Of a stretch of 64,000 bases of DNA, positions 53,591 through 61,279 are shown piece after piece (the first letter of the stretch is position 1; every line of letters starts with the position of its first letter). The position numbers were made by a program, and so were the translations under genes. Source of the DNA: JAKZVK01 sp965237575 (lineage in GTDB: Bacteria > Acidobacteriota > Terriglobia > Bryobacterales > UBA6623); contig CBDEGI010000003.1 in the NCBI GenBank assembly GCA_965237575.1, positions 1,860,001 to 1,924,000 on the forward strand, given 5' to 3'. The notes under the pieces were generated by a model. The model had not been told where the DNA came from. It did not search any database and saw only the letters and a list, made by a program, of their open reading frames with translations.

Positions 53591-55549
53591 TTGACCACTA
53601 CACACCCTCTCTGGACTCCAACCTCCGGCCAGGTTGAGCAATCGAACCTTACCGCCTTCATGCGGTCCGCCGAGAAGGAGTGGGGCTTACCTCCCTTCCC
53701 TGACTTTCAAGCCCTCTACCAATGGTCGATTACCCAGCCGGACCGTTTCTGGCGGTCGGTGTGGCGGTTCTGTGGCGTCGTTGCCGAGCACGAAGGCGAC
53801 GAAACCGTTCGCGGCTTCGATCGCATGCCGGGGGCTGAGTGGTTCCCCGAGGCCCGGCTCAACTTCGCCCGCAACCTCCTCCGTTATCGCGACGACCAGG
53901 AGGCCCTGGTTTTTTGGAACGAGTCGGGCGCTCAGCGCAGGCTGACTTACGCCGAACTCTACGATGAAGTCGGACGTGTCGCCGCGGGCTTGCGCCGGGC
54001 GGGCATCGGCACAGGTGATCGCGTCGCGGGCTTTATGCCGAACATGCCCGAAACCGTGGTGGCCCTGCTGGCCGCGACGAGCCGTGGGGCGATCTGGTCA
54101 TCCTGCTCCCCGGACTTCGGCCTCGATGGCGTTCTCGACCGCTTTGGACAGATCGAACCCAAGATCTTGTTTGCCGCCGACGGCTACCTCTTCAAGGGCC
54201 GTACCTTCGATTGCATGGAGCGCACGGCCGAGATTGCCCGGCGTGTCCCGTCGATCGAAACCGTCGTCGTCGTACCCTACACAAGCGAGCACCCGGAGAT
54301 GTCCTCGATACGCTCGGCTCAGAGTTACCGGGACTTCCAATCCGAGCCTGCCAACGATATCGAGTTCCGGTCGCTTCCGTTCGACCATCCGGTCTACATC
54401 CTCTACTCCTCCGGCACCACCGGGCCGCCGAAGTGCATCGTGCACAAGGCGGGAGGGGTCTTGCTGCAACACCTCAAGGAGCTTGTGCTCCACAACGACC
54501 TCCGCCGTGACGACCGCATCTTCTACTTCACGACTTGCGGTTGGATGATGTGGAACTGGATGATCAGCAGTCTGGCCGTCGGGGCGACGGTCGTGCTTTA
54601 CGACGGCTCACCGTTCGACCCTACGCCCAACGGCTTGTTCGACATGGCCGCCGAGGAGCACATCACGGTCTTCGGTACCAGCGCCAAGTATCTCGCCGCG
54701 GCGGAGAAGGCCGGTGTCGAGCCGGTCAAGACACACGACCTCGGTGCGCTCAAGGCCATCCTCTCGACGGGGTCTCCGCTGGCGGCGGAGGGTTTTGACT
54801 ACGTCTACGGCAGCGTCAAGCAGGACGTGCGGCTCTCGTCGATCGCCGGGGGCACCGACCTGGTCTCCTGCTTCGCGTTGGGCAATCCGATCGGCCCCGT
54901 CTATCGCGGCGAGATCCAGACGCGGGGCCTGGGGATGAAGGTTGAAGTGTACGACGAAGACGGCCGCTCGCTGCCGAGCGGAAAGGGCGAGTTGGTGTGC
55001 ACCGCACCGTTCCCGCCGATGCCGGTCGGCTTCTGGAACGACCCCGGCGACGCCAAGTATCGAGCCGCCTACTTCGAAACGTTTCCCGGGGTCTGGCATC
55101 ACGGCGACTACTGCGAGCTGACCGAGCACCACGGGATGATCATTTGGGGACGGTCGGATACCGTGCTCAATCCGGGGGGCGTGCGCATCGGCACGGCGGA
55201 AATCTACCGTCCCGTCGAGCAGCTACCGGAAGTACTCGAGGCGGTTGTGGTGGGCCAGAGTTGGGACAACGATGTGCGGGTGTTGTTGTTCGTCAAGTTG
55301 CGGGAGGGGCTGACCCTCGATGAGACTCTGGCGGCCCACATTCGGCAACAGATCCGCACCCACGCCAGCCCCCGCCACGTGCCCGCCAAGATCCTGCAGG
55401 TGGCCGACATCCCACGCACTCTCAACGGCAAGATCGCGGAGTTGGCCGTGCGGAACGTAATCGACAACCGGCCGGTCAAGAACCGCGACGCGCTGGCCAA
55501 CCCCGAGGCGTTGGCACTGTTTCAGGACCTGGTGGAACTGCGGACGTGA
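53591..55549 (+). CDS. acetoacetyl-CoA synthetase
   Basis: This ANL-superfamily ligase activates acetoacetate to acetoacetyl-CoA through an adenylate. The 652-residue protein has the subfamily N-terminus (FPDFQALYQWSITQPDRFWR), the AMP-binding P-loop YSSGTTGPPKCIVHKAGG, YFTTCGWMMWNWMISSLAVG, SSIAGGTDLVSCFALGNPIG in place of the usual acetyl-CoA-synthetase text, and the hinge GRSDTVLNPGGVRIGTAEIY. The catalytic lysine is in PRTLNGKIAELAVRN. The TTG start at 53591 has GGAG ten bases before it. It would feed ketone bodies into acyl-CoA metabolism. It stands alone. Confidence 0.9.
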   Translation: MTTTHPLWTPTSGQVEQSNLTAFMRSAEKEWGLPPFPDFQALYQWSITQPDRFWRSVWRFCGVVAEHEGDETVRGFDRMPGAEWFPEARLNFARNLLRYRDDQEALVFWNESGAQRRLTYAELYDEVGRVAAGLRRAGIGTGDRVAGFMPNMPETVVALLAATSRGAIWSSCSPDFGLDGVLDRFGQIEPKILFAADGYLFKGRTFDCMERTAEIARRVPSIETVVVVPYTSEHPEMSSIRSAQSYRDFQSEPANDIEFRSLPFDHPVYILYSSGTTGPPKCIVHKAGGVLLQHLKELVLHNDLRRDDRIFYFTTCGWMMWNWMISSLAVGATVVLYDGSPFDPTPNGLFDMAAEEHITVFGTSAKYLAAAEKAGVEPVKTHDLGALKAILSTGSPLAAEGFDYVYGSVKQDVRLSSIAGGTDLVSCFALGNPIGPVYRGEIQTRGLGMKVEVYDEDGRSLPSGKGELVCTAPFPPMPVGFWNDPGDAKYRAAYFETFPGVWHHGDYCELTEHHGMIIWGRSDTVLNPGGVRIGTAEIYRPVEQLPEVLEAVVVGQSWDNDVRVLLFVKLREGLTLDETLAAHIRQQIRTHASPRHVPAKILQVADIPRTLNGKIAELAVRNVIDNRPVKNRDALANPEALALFQDLVELRT

Positions 55550-55562
55550 TTGGGAGTGGCGG

Positions 55563-56093
55563 TCAACCGGCCATCTTGGCGACACTCGCTTCGACGACGC
55601 CGTTGACGGCTTTGCCGTTCTTCGTTGCTAGCGCCGCACCGCTTTTCTTGGTGGGTGCCGCGTCGCCTAGCAATTGGGGCGTAAATACCGTCAACGTCTT
55701 CGCGACATCCTCGATGTTGGCGCCCTCTTCGACCGTGACTTCGTGCTCGACCCAGTTGCAGAGCGGGATGTTGCGGAAGAAAAGCCGCTCTTGAACTACC
55801 AGAGACTTGCGGTTGGCGAACAGCATCTTCTCCTGGCGAAGAAAGCGTCGTTGCTCGGTTCGAAGTTCCGTCAGGAAGTCGTCGAGCGACTGCTTTCGCG
55901 CAGCCTCTGCACGCAGCCGGTCGAGTTCTTCCAAGGTTTGCTGTTGCGCTTCGATGGCCACCCGCGCTTCCGTCAGTGCCTGTCGCTCGCGCGCGAGTTG
56001 CACTTCGAGTCGCCGCTGCCAGATCCACACCGCTAGCAGCGCCGAGCCGACAGAAACCAAGATTGGTAGTAGCACCCAGAAGACGGCCGTCAT
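55563..56093 (-). CDS. membrane-anchored coiled-coil protein
   Basis: The 176-residue protein has one N-terminal membrane helix (VFWVLLPILVSVGSALLAVW) and a long coiled coil (RLEVQLARERQALTEARVAI to about residue 90). A small conserved-looking domain follows, QEKMLFANRKSLVVQERLFF then RNIPLCNWVEHEVTVEEGAN, with a lysine-rich tail. I know no named family. The gene is convergent with the acetoacetyl-CoA synthetase gene, their stops 13 bases apart. A structural or scaffold role is only a guess. Confidence 0.7.
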   Translation of the reverse strand: MTAVFWVLLPILVSVGSALLAVWIWQRRLEVQLARERQALTEARVAIEAQQQTLEELDRLRAEAARKQSLDDFLTELRTEQRRFLRQEKMLFANRKSLVVQERLFFRNIPLCNWVEHEVTVEEGANIEDVAKTLTVFTPQLLGDAAPTKKSGAALATKNGKAVNGVVEASVAKMAG

Positions 56094-56306
56094 AAGCTTT
56101 GTCCCGAATCGCTGTCATTATACACTGCGACCTGGGTAATCCTGGGGGCTAGAACGAAGGTACGGAGTCGCTAAGTAGAGAAACAGGAGGTACTTAGGGA
56201 ATAACCCCTACCCTTCGCGCACCTTCGCCGATCGGGATTGAGGCTACACCCGACGTTGGGATCGGCGGTGTGCGGAACTGAGGGCCCCCGTGACCCGGCC
56301 CGCCAA

Positions 56307-57608
56307 CTATACGACGGGCTCCGTCCAGTTCTCGATGACGCCCTTGAGATGCGTTATGAACTGGTCGGCCAGCGCCCCGTCGAGCAGCCGGTGGTCAAAC
56401 GTCAGCGTGGCGTAGCAGATCGACCGGATCGCGATCGCGTCGTTCACGACCACCGGAGCTTTGTGAATCGCTCCCAACCCTAGGATCGCCGAGTTCGGTT
56501 GGTTGATCGCCGGTGTCGCGAAGAGGCTCCCGAAGCTGCCGTAGTTCGAAATCGAAAACGTCGATTGCGTCACTTCGTCGGGCTTAAGCTGCTTGCTGCG
56601 CGCGCGCGACGCCAGATCGTTCACCGAGCGCTGGAGCCCCAAGATGCTCTTCTCATCAACGGCCCGGATCACCGGCACGATCAAGCCGCCGTCGAGCGCG
56701 ACCGCTACGGCGATATTGACATCACGGTGATAGACGACCTGGTCGGCGTCGAGCGACGCGTTGACCGCCGGAAACTCCTTGAGCGCCGCCGCGGCCGCCC
56801 GCAGGAAGAACGGCATGTAGGTCAGCTTGAGGGCGTTGTGCTCGTAGAACTTCTGTTTCTGCTCGTCGCGCTGCTTGGCCACCGCCGTGCAGTCGATCTG
56901 ATGGACCGTCGAGACATGAGGCGCGAGCCCCATGGTGAGTGACATGTGCTCGGCGATCTTGCGGCGCATCGTCGAAAGCGGTTCGACGGTGTGATCTCCG
57001 AAACGGGCCTCGGGCGCCGGCCGGAAGGTGCCGATCGCTCCTCCCATGACCGCTCCGGAAGCCGTAGCGGGCGCGCCGGCCGGGGCCGCCTCACGCGTCT
57101 TGAGATAAGCTTCGATATCCTTCTTCGAGATCCGTCCACCCTGGCCGGTGCCCGGCACCTGGGTGAGATCAATCCCGTGCTCTTTGGCAAGACGCCGCAC
57201 CAATGGCGATGAGCGAACACGGCCGTCGCCGTTCACGCCTGCTTTGCCCGCTTTGGTTGTGGTCGTGGCCGGAGCGTCGGCTGCCGGGGCAGTCTCTTTC
57301 GCCGGCGGCGGTTCAGAGTCGGCCGGCGCCGACTCCGCCTTCGCGGGCAACGCTGCCTCCTCGCCTCCTCCCACGCCCTCTCCGATACGGGCCACCAGCG
57401 TGTTGATCTCGACCGTCTGGCCTTCTTCGACGAAGATCTTCTGCAGCACGCCCGTCACGGGAGAAGGCACCTCCGTGTCGACCTTGTCGGTCGAGATCTC
57501 GAACAAAGGTTCGTCGCGCTCGACCTTCTCGCCGACTTGCTTCATCCATTTGGTGATCGTGCCTTCGACGATGCTTTCGCCCATCTGGGGCATGACGACG
57601 TCACTCAT
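56307..57608 (-). CDS. 2-oxoacid dehydrogenase E2 component (dihydrolipoamide acyltransferase)
   Basis: The 433-residue protein has one lipoyl domain (1-78) with the lipoylated lysine in EISTDKVDTEVPSP, an Ala/Pro/Thr linker, a peripheral subunit-binding domain (SSPLVRRLAKEHGIDLTQVP, then GTGQGGRISKKDIEAYL), a second linker, and the CoA-acyltransferase domain ending with the active-site motif TLTFDHRLLDGALADQF. GAGGAC precedes the ATG. It could serve branched-chain, pyruvate or 2-oxoglutarate complexes. The neighbours lipB and lpdA supply lipoyl attachment and E3. The E1 genes are elsewhere. Confidence 0.93.
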   Translation of the reverse strand: MSDVVMPQMGESIVEGTITKWMKQVGEKVERDEPLFEISTDKVDTEVPSPVTGVLQKIFVEEGQTVEINTLVARIGEGVGGGEEAALPAKAESAPADSEPPPAKETAPAADAPATTTTKAGKAGVNGDGRVRSSPLVRRLAKEHGIDLTQVPGTGQGGRISKKDIEAYLKTREAAPAGAPATASGAVMGGAIGTFRPAPEARFGDHTVEPLSTMRRKIAEHMSLTMGLAPHVSTVHQIDCTAVAKQRDEQKQKFYEHNALKLTYMPFFLRAAAAALKEFPAVNASLDADQVVYHRDVNIAVAVALDGGLIVPVIRAVDEKSILGLQRSVNDLASRARSKQLKPDEVTQSTFSISNYGSFGSLFATPAINQPNSAILGLGAIHKAPVVVNDAIAIRSICYATLTFDHRLLDGALADQFITHLKGVIENWTEPVV

Positions 57609-57630
57609 ATTGTCCTCACAGAGTCGTACC

Positions 57631-57825
57631 GGCTCAGGTCAATGGTGTAGGGGTGGACCGCTGTGTCCACCCCCGCCGCTACGTTGCTTTCCGTTTCAAA
57701 CCTAAAGACAAGCCGTTGCCAAGCGCCGAGCGGCGGGGCGGACACAGCGGTCCGCCCCTACAAGCTGTCTCCTCGACACTTCGGGATATCAAGGGCAAAG
57801 CCCGCGGGCGGCCCTTGGCTAGCTA
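57631..57825. repeat. dispersed ~190-bp repeat, copy B
   Basis: This is the reverse-orientation match of 43063-43249. It runs GGCTCAGGTCAATGGTGTAG ... CACTTCGGGATATCAAGGGC ... CCCTTGGCTAGCTA, with GGGGTGGACC and GGTCCGCCCC palindromes near its ends. It lies exactly between the E2 gene and lipB, and its edge (CTA at 57823) supplies the ancestral lipB stop codon. Confidence 0.8.
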
Positions 57826-58741
57826 TGTGTCGGCTGGCCACGGCTCCATCATTCGACCAAACACCCGCCCGAAACTCCGCACCAGCGCCGCGATCACGTC
57901 CGCGCCCGCCGGCGCACCGCCCAGCAAGAGCTCCATCGACGTGACCGGCTTGTGCAGCCCACAGGGCACGATGTAGCCGAAGTAGCGCATGTCGGGTGAG
58001 ACATTCAAAGCGAATCCGTGCGAAGTGACCCAGCGGCTGATGTGCACGCCGATCGCACCCAGTTTGGCCGCGCCCGTCCGCGCCCGCCGGCGCACCGCCC
58101 AGCAAGAGCTCCATCGACGTGACCGGCTTGTGCAGCCCACAGGGCACGATGTAGCCGAAGTAGCGCATGTCGGGTGAGACATTCAAAGCGAATCCGTGCG
58201 AAGTGACCCAGCGGCTGATGTGCACGCCGATCGCACCCAGTTTGGCCTCGCCGGCCCACGCGCCCGTCGCGCCCTCGACTCTCCCGGCTCCGACGCCGAA
58301 CTCCGCCACGGCATCAATCATGACCTGCTCCAGAGCGCGTACGTAGGCCCCGACGTCGCGCTTCCATTCACGCAGATCCAAGATCGGATAGGCGACGATC
58401 TGGCCCGGCCCGTGGTAGGTCACATCGCCGCCACGGTTCGTCTCCTCGAAGTCGATGCCAAGGCGCTCGAGACTTTCCCGCGGCAACAATAGGTTCTGTT
58501 GTTGCGCGTTGCGGCCCAGGGTGATCACGTGGGGGTGCTCGACAAAGAGCAGCCGGTCGCTGATTCGACCCTCCTTGCGCTGAGCGGCGACCTCGCGTTG
58601 CAGATCCCAAGCCGCGGCGAATGGCACACGTCCGAGGTCCTCATAGCGGCAGACGAGCATGTCTGTGCCCACAGTATTCCCAGCCAGGCCAACCGCTTCG
58701 AGGCCGGCTCCTGATTCCACTGCCGCGGTCGTGAGGCTCAT
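57823..58741 (-). pseudogene. lipB: octanoyltransferase LipB, frameshifted by a tandem duplication
   Basis: LipB transfers octanoyl from ACP to lipoyl domains, the first step of lipoate synthesis. The frame from 58741 (alternative start 58660) shows RGGDVTYHGPGQIVAYPILD, the active-site lysine in EAKLGAIGVHISRWVTSHGF and the cysteine in GYIVPCGLHKPVTSMELLLG. A 178-bp tandem duplication (57897-58247) then shifts the frame. The original last 24 residues (VIAALVRSFGRVFGRMMEPW, then PADT) are replaced by an unrelated tail running to 57758. Without the duplication the gene is 247 codons with its stop at 57823. All catalytic residues precede the lesion, so some activity may remain. Confidence 0.9.
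57897..58247. repeat. 178-bp exact tandem duplication inside lipB
   Basis: The 173 bases 57897-58069 are repeated without visible difference at 58075-58247, a period of 178 bp. Because 178 is not a multiple of three it shifts the lipB frame. The short word CGTCCGCGCCCGCC borders the repeats. The identity argues for a very recent event or an assembly artefact. Confidence 0.92.
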
Positions 58742-58745
58742 CGTC

Positions 58746-60140
58746 TTACGCGTTGATCGTCAGGCCGTAAACGTTGTTGAAGGCTTCCTGCACGGCCTCC
58801 GACAGCGTCGGGTGAGAGTGGATCGTCGTCATGATCGACTCGACGGTGGCTTCGGTCGTCATCGCAACGACGGCCTCGCTGATCAACTCGGTCGCGGAGG
58901 GTCCGATGATGTGCACGCCGAGAATCTCACCGTGTTGCTCATCGGCGACCACCTTCACGAAGCCGCCGTGCTGTCCGAGAATCGACGCCTTGCTGTTGGC
59001 GCCGAAGCCGAACTTCCCGACCTTGACCTTGTAACCCTTCTCGCGCGCCTGAGCCTCCGTAAGCCCGACAGCGCCGATCGGCGGTTCGCAGTAAGTAGCC
59101 GAGGGGCTGTGGAGATAGTTGATCGGCTCGACTTCCTTGCCGGCGATCCGTCCCACGGCGACGAGGCCTTCCATTGACGCAACGTGAGCCAACTGGGGCG
59201 TCCCGGCGACGATGTCGCCAATGGCGTAGACGTTCGGCTCGGCGGTCTGCATCCACTGATCCACGAAGACGAACCCACGCTCGCTCTTGATCTTGGTGTT
59301 CTCGAGCCCCACGTTCTCGGTGTTGGGCTTGCGGCCGACCGCAACCAGCAACTTTTCGACCGAGAGCTTCTGCTTCTTGCCGTCCGCGTCGGCGAACTCG
59401 ACGCTGACCCCGCCGCGAGCGTTCTTCACAGACTCGACCTTCGCCCCAACCTCCAGGCGGATGCCCTTCTTGCGGAACGCCCGCGCCAACTCGGCCGAGA
59501 CTTCCTCGTCCTCAATCGGCACCAGCCGCGGCAACATCTCGAGAATCGTCACCTCCGAACCGAAGCTGCGATAGATCGAGGCGAACTCGACGCCCACCGC
59601 GCCCGCCCCGATGATCGCCAGCGACTTGGGGACTTCCTTGAGATCCAGAATCTCGATATTGGTCAGGATGCGCTCAGGGTCGGCGTCGAACCCGGGGAGC
59701 ATGCGAGCTTCCGAGCCGGTGGCGAGGATGACGTTCTTCGCTGTCAGGGTCCGCTCGCCCTTCGCTGCCGCGACTTCGATCTTGCCCCCGCCAAGCAGCT
59801 TTCCGTAACCTTTGATCCACTCGATCTTGTTCTTCTTGAGCAGGAATTCAACGCCCTTGGCGTGCTTGGTGACGACCTGATTTTTTCGCTCACCAACCCG
59901 TGCGAAATCCAGCTCGAGACCCTTTTGCGTAAGGCCCCACTCCTCGCTGTGCAGCGCGTTTTCGTACAGGTCGGCGTAGTGCAGCAGCGCTTTGGTCGGG
60001 ATGCAGCCCACATGCAGACAGGTGCCGCCAAGCTTGGGGTCTTTCTCGACGACGCCGACCTTCAGGCCGTACTGCGCCGCCCGAATAGCCGCTACATAGC
60101 CGCCGGGGCCACTACCGATGATCAACAGATCGTAGTCCAT
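58746..60140 (-). CDS. lpdA: dihydrolipoyl dehydrogenase (E3)
   Basis: This FAD enzyme reoxidises dihydrolipoyl groups with NAD+ in 2-oxoacid dehydrogenase complexes. The 464-residue protein has the FAD motif LLIIGSGPGGYVAAIRAAQY, the redox disulfide GGTCLHVGCIPTKALLHYAD, the NAD motif SLAIIGAGAVGVEFASIYRS, NVYAIGDIVAGTPQLAHVAS and the C-terminal active-site histidine in MTTIHSHPTLSEAVQEAF. The stop lies four bases before the lipB ATG. With the E2 gene downstream it forms a lipoyl-metabolism operon read lpdA-lipB-E2. Confidence 0.96.
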   Translation of the reverse strand: MDYDLLIIGSGPGGYVAAIRAAQYGLKVGVVEKDPKLGGTCLHVGCIPTKALLHYADLYENALHSEEWGLTQKGLELDFARVGERKNQVVTKHAKGVEFLLKKNKIEWIKGYGKLLGGGKIEVAAAKGERTLTAKNVILATGSEARMLPGFDADPERILTNIEILDLKEVPKSLAIIGAGAVGVEFASIYRSFGSEVTILEMLPRLVPIEDEEVSAELARAFRKKGIRLEVGAKVESVKNARGGVSVEFADADGKKQKLSVEKLLVAVGRKPNTENVGLENTKIKSERGFVFVDQWMQTAEPNVYAIGDIVAGTPQLAHVASMEGLVAVGRIAGKEVEPINYLHSPSATYCEPPIGAVGLTEAQAREKGYKVKVGKFGFGANSKASILGQHGGFVKVVADEQHGEILGVHIIGPSATELISEAVVAMTTEATVESIMTTIHSHPTLSEAVQEAFNNVYGLTINA

Positions 60141-60315
60141 GAGCGAAGTCTAAGTGTATCAAGAGAGGTTGATTCGGCCCGAAAACGGAGCCGGGGGCGG
60201 CGTAGAATAAGACTGCGGAATCGAGACCACCGGCACGCCATCCCCCCACGGATCGAGCCTGGATCGAGGTCTTCGCGGCGGCACTCGGTGGCGGCCCGGT
60301 CGAGGCTGCGCACTG

Positions 60316-60924
60316 ATGGCCGGTTCGCGGATGAACAATAAAGTGCAGCGCTTCGAACAAGCCATCCAGCAATTCGATCGGGCGAACAGCGAGGATCCCA
60401 ACCGAGAAGTCCACGAGGGGCGCGAGCACCCCAAGGAGCTTCTCTATGCCCGACGGATGAGCCGGTGGCTAGACCAGCTCGAGCCCGAGGCATCCGAAGT
60501 GGTGCGGCTCGCGGTACGCTCCCAGCACATCCGCCGCTGGGAGATTCCGCGCGAGGACTACCCCGGGGGCCGCGACGGCTACCGCCGCTGGCGGACCGAC
60601 CTCGGCCGGTTTCACGCCGAGACGGCAGGGAAGATTCTTCAGGAGGTCGGCTACGACGAGACGACGATCTCTCGGGTCCAGTCTCTTCTGCGCAAGGAGC
60701 GCCTCAAGGCCGACCCCGACTGTCAGTTGCTCGAGGACGTGATCTGCCTGGTGTTTCTCGAATTCTACCTGGGGGATTTCGCGGAAGAGCACGAGGAGGA
60801 CAAGCTCGTCAACATCCTCCGCCGCACCTGGAAGAAGATGTCGCCGCGAGGTCACCAGGCAGCCCTTCAACTCGATCTGGCGGACTCATTGCGGCCTCTC
60901 GTGCAAAAGGCGGTCGCCGACTGA
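60316..60924 (+). CDS. DUF4202-family protein
   Basis: The 202-residue soluble protein contains RFEQAIQQFDRANSEDPNRE, then ELLYARRMSRWLDQLEPEAS, AVRSQHIRRWEIPREDYPGG, ETAGKILQEVGYDETTISRV and EDVICLVFLEFYLGDFAEEH. This is the family pattern of DUF4202, with histidine and aspartate residues arranged as in HD-like hydrolases. In some bacteria DUF4202 genes sit near nitrate or sulfate assimilation genes, but here no such neighbour exists. It is divergent from lpdA. The start at 60316 has GAGG upstream; 60331 is the alternative. Confidence 0.87.
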   Translation: MAGSRMNNKVQRFEQAIQQFDRANSEDPNREVHEGREHPKELLYARRMSRWLDQLEPEASEVVRLAVRSQHIRRWEIPREDYPGGRDGYRRWRTDLGRFHAETAGKILQEVGYDETTISRVQSLLRKERLKADPDCQLLEDVICLVFLEFYLGDFAEEHEEDKLVNILRRTWKKMSPRGHQAALQLDLADSLRPLVQKAVAD

Positions 60925-61011
60925 AGGGTCTTCACAAGTGCGACGAACAAGACGGACAACCGTAGTCCACGCCTCAGCGGTTCTGAGTGCCGACCTATAC
61001 TGGGAGAGGAC

Positions 61012-61227
61012 ATGAATAATGAGTTCACCGCTGTCTACGAGCGGGATGGCGATTGGATCATCGGTTACTGCCCCGAGGTTCCCGGTGCAAACGGGCAGGG
61101 CCGGACCAAGGAAGAGTGCCGAAGAAGCCTGGCCAAGGCCATTGCACTCGTTCTGTAAGATCGCCGCGAGGACGCCTTGCGCGCTGTCCCCGATGACGCT
61201 GAAACCGAGACCATCCTAGTCGGATGA
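61012..61227 (+). pseudogene. HicB-like gene with in-frame stop
   Basis: MNNEFTAVYERDGDWIIGYC, then PEVPGANGQGRTKEECRRSL, is a standard HicB-like domain behind a strong GGGAGAGGA site. TAA at 61156-61158 ends it after 48 codons. The same frame continues DRRGEDALRAVPDDAETETI-like text (DRREDALRAVPDDAETETIL, then VG) to TGA at 61225, exactly the normal family ending. One substitution, for example GAA to TAA, explains it. No hicA is adjacent. Confidence 0.8.
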
Positions 61228-61279
61228 AGCGCTCGGCGCTGCTCCGTCACCTTCGCGGAGCCCAAGATATACGGTGAGG

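Noticed and set aside
57758..57822. The LipB frame read to its annotated end at 57758 as a natural C-terminus
   Set aside because: The tail is out-of-frame duplicate plus dispersed repeat; the ancestral stop is at 57823 when one duplication unit is removed.
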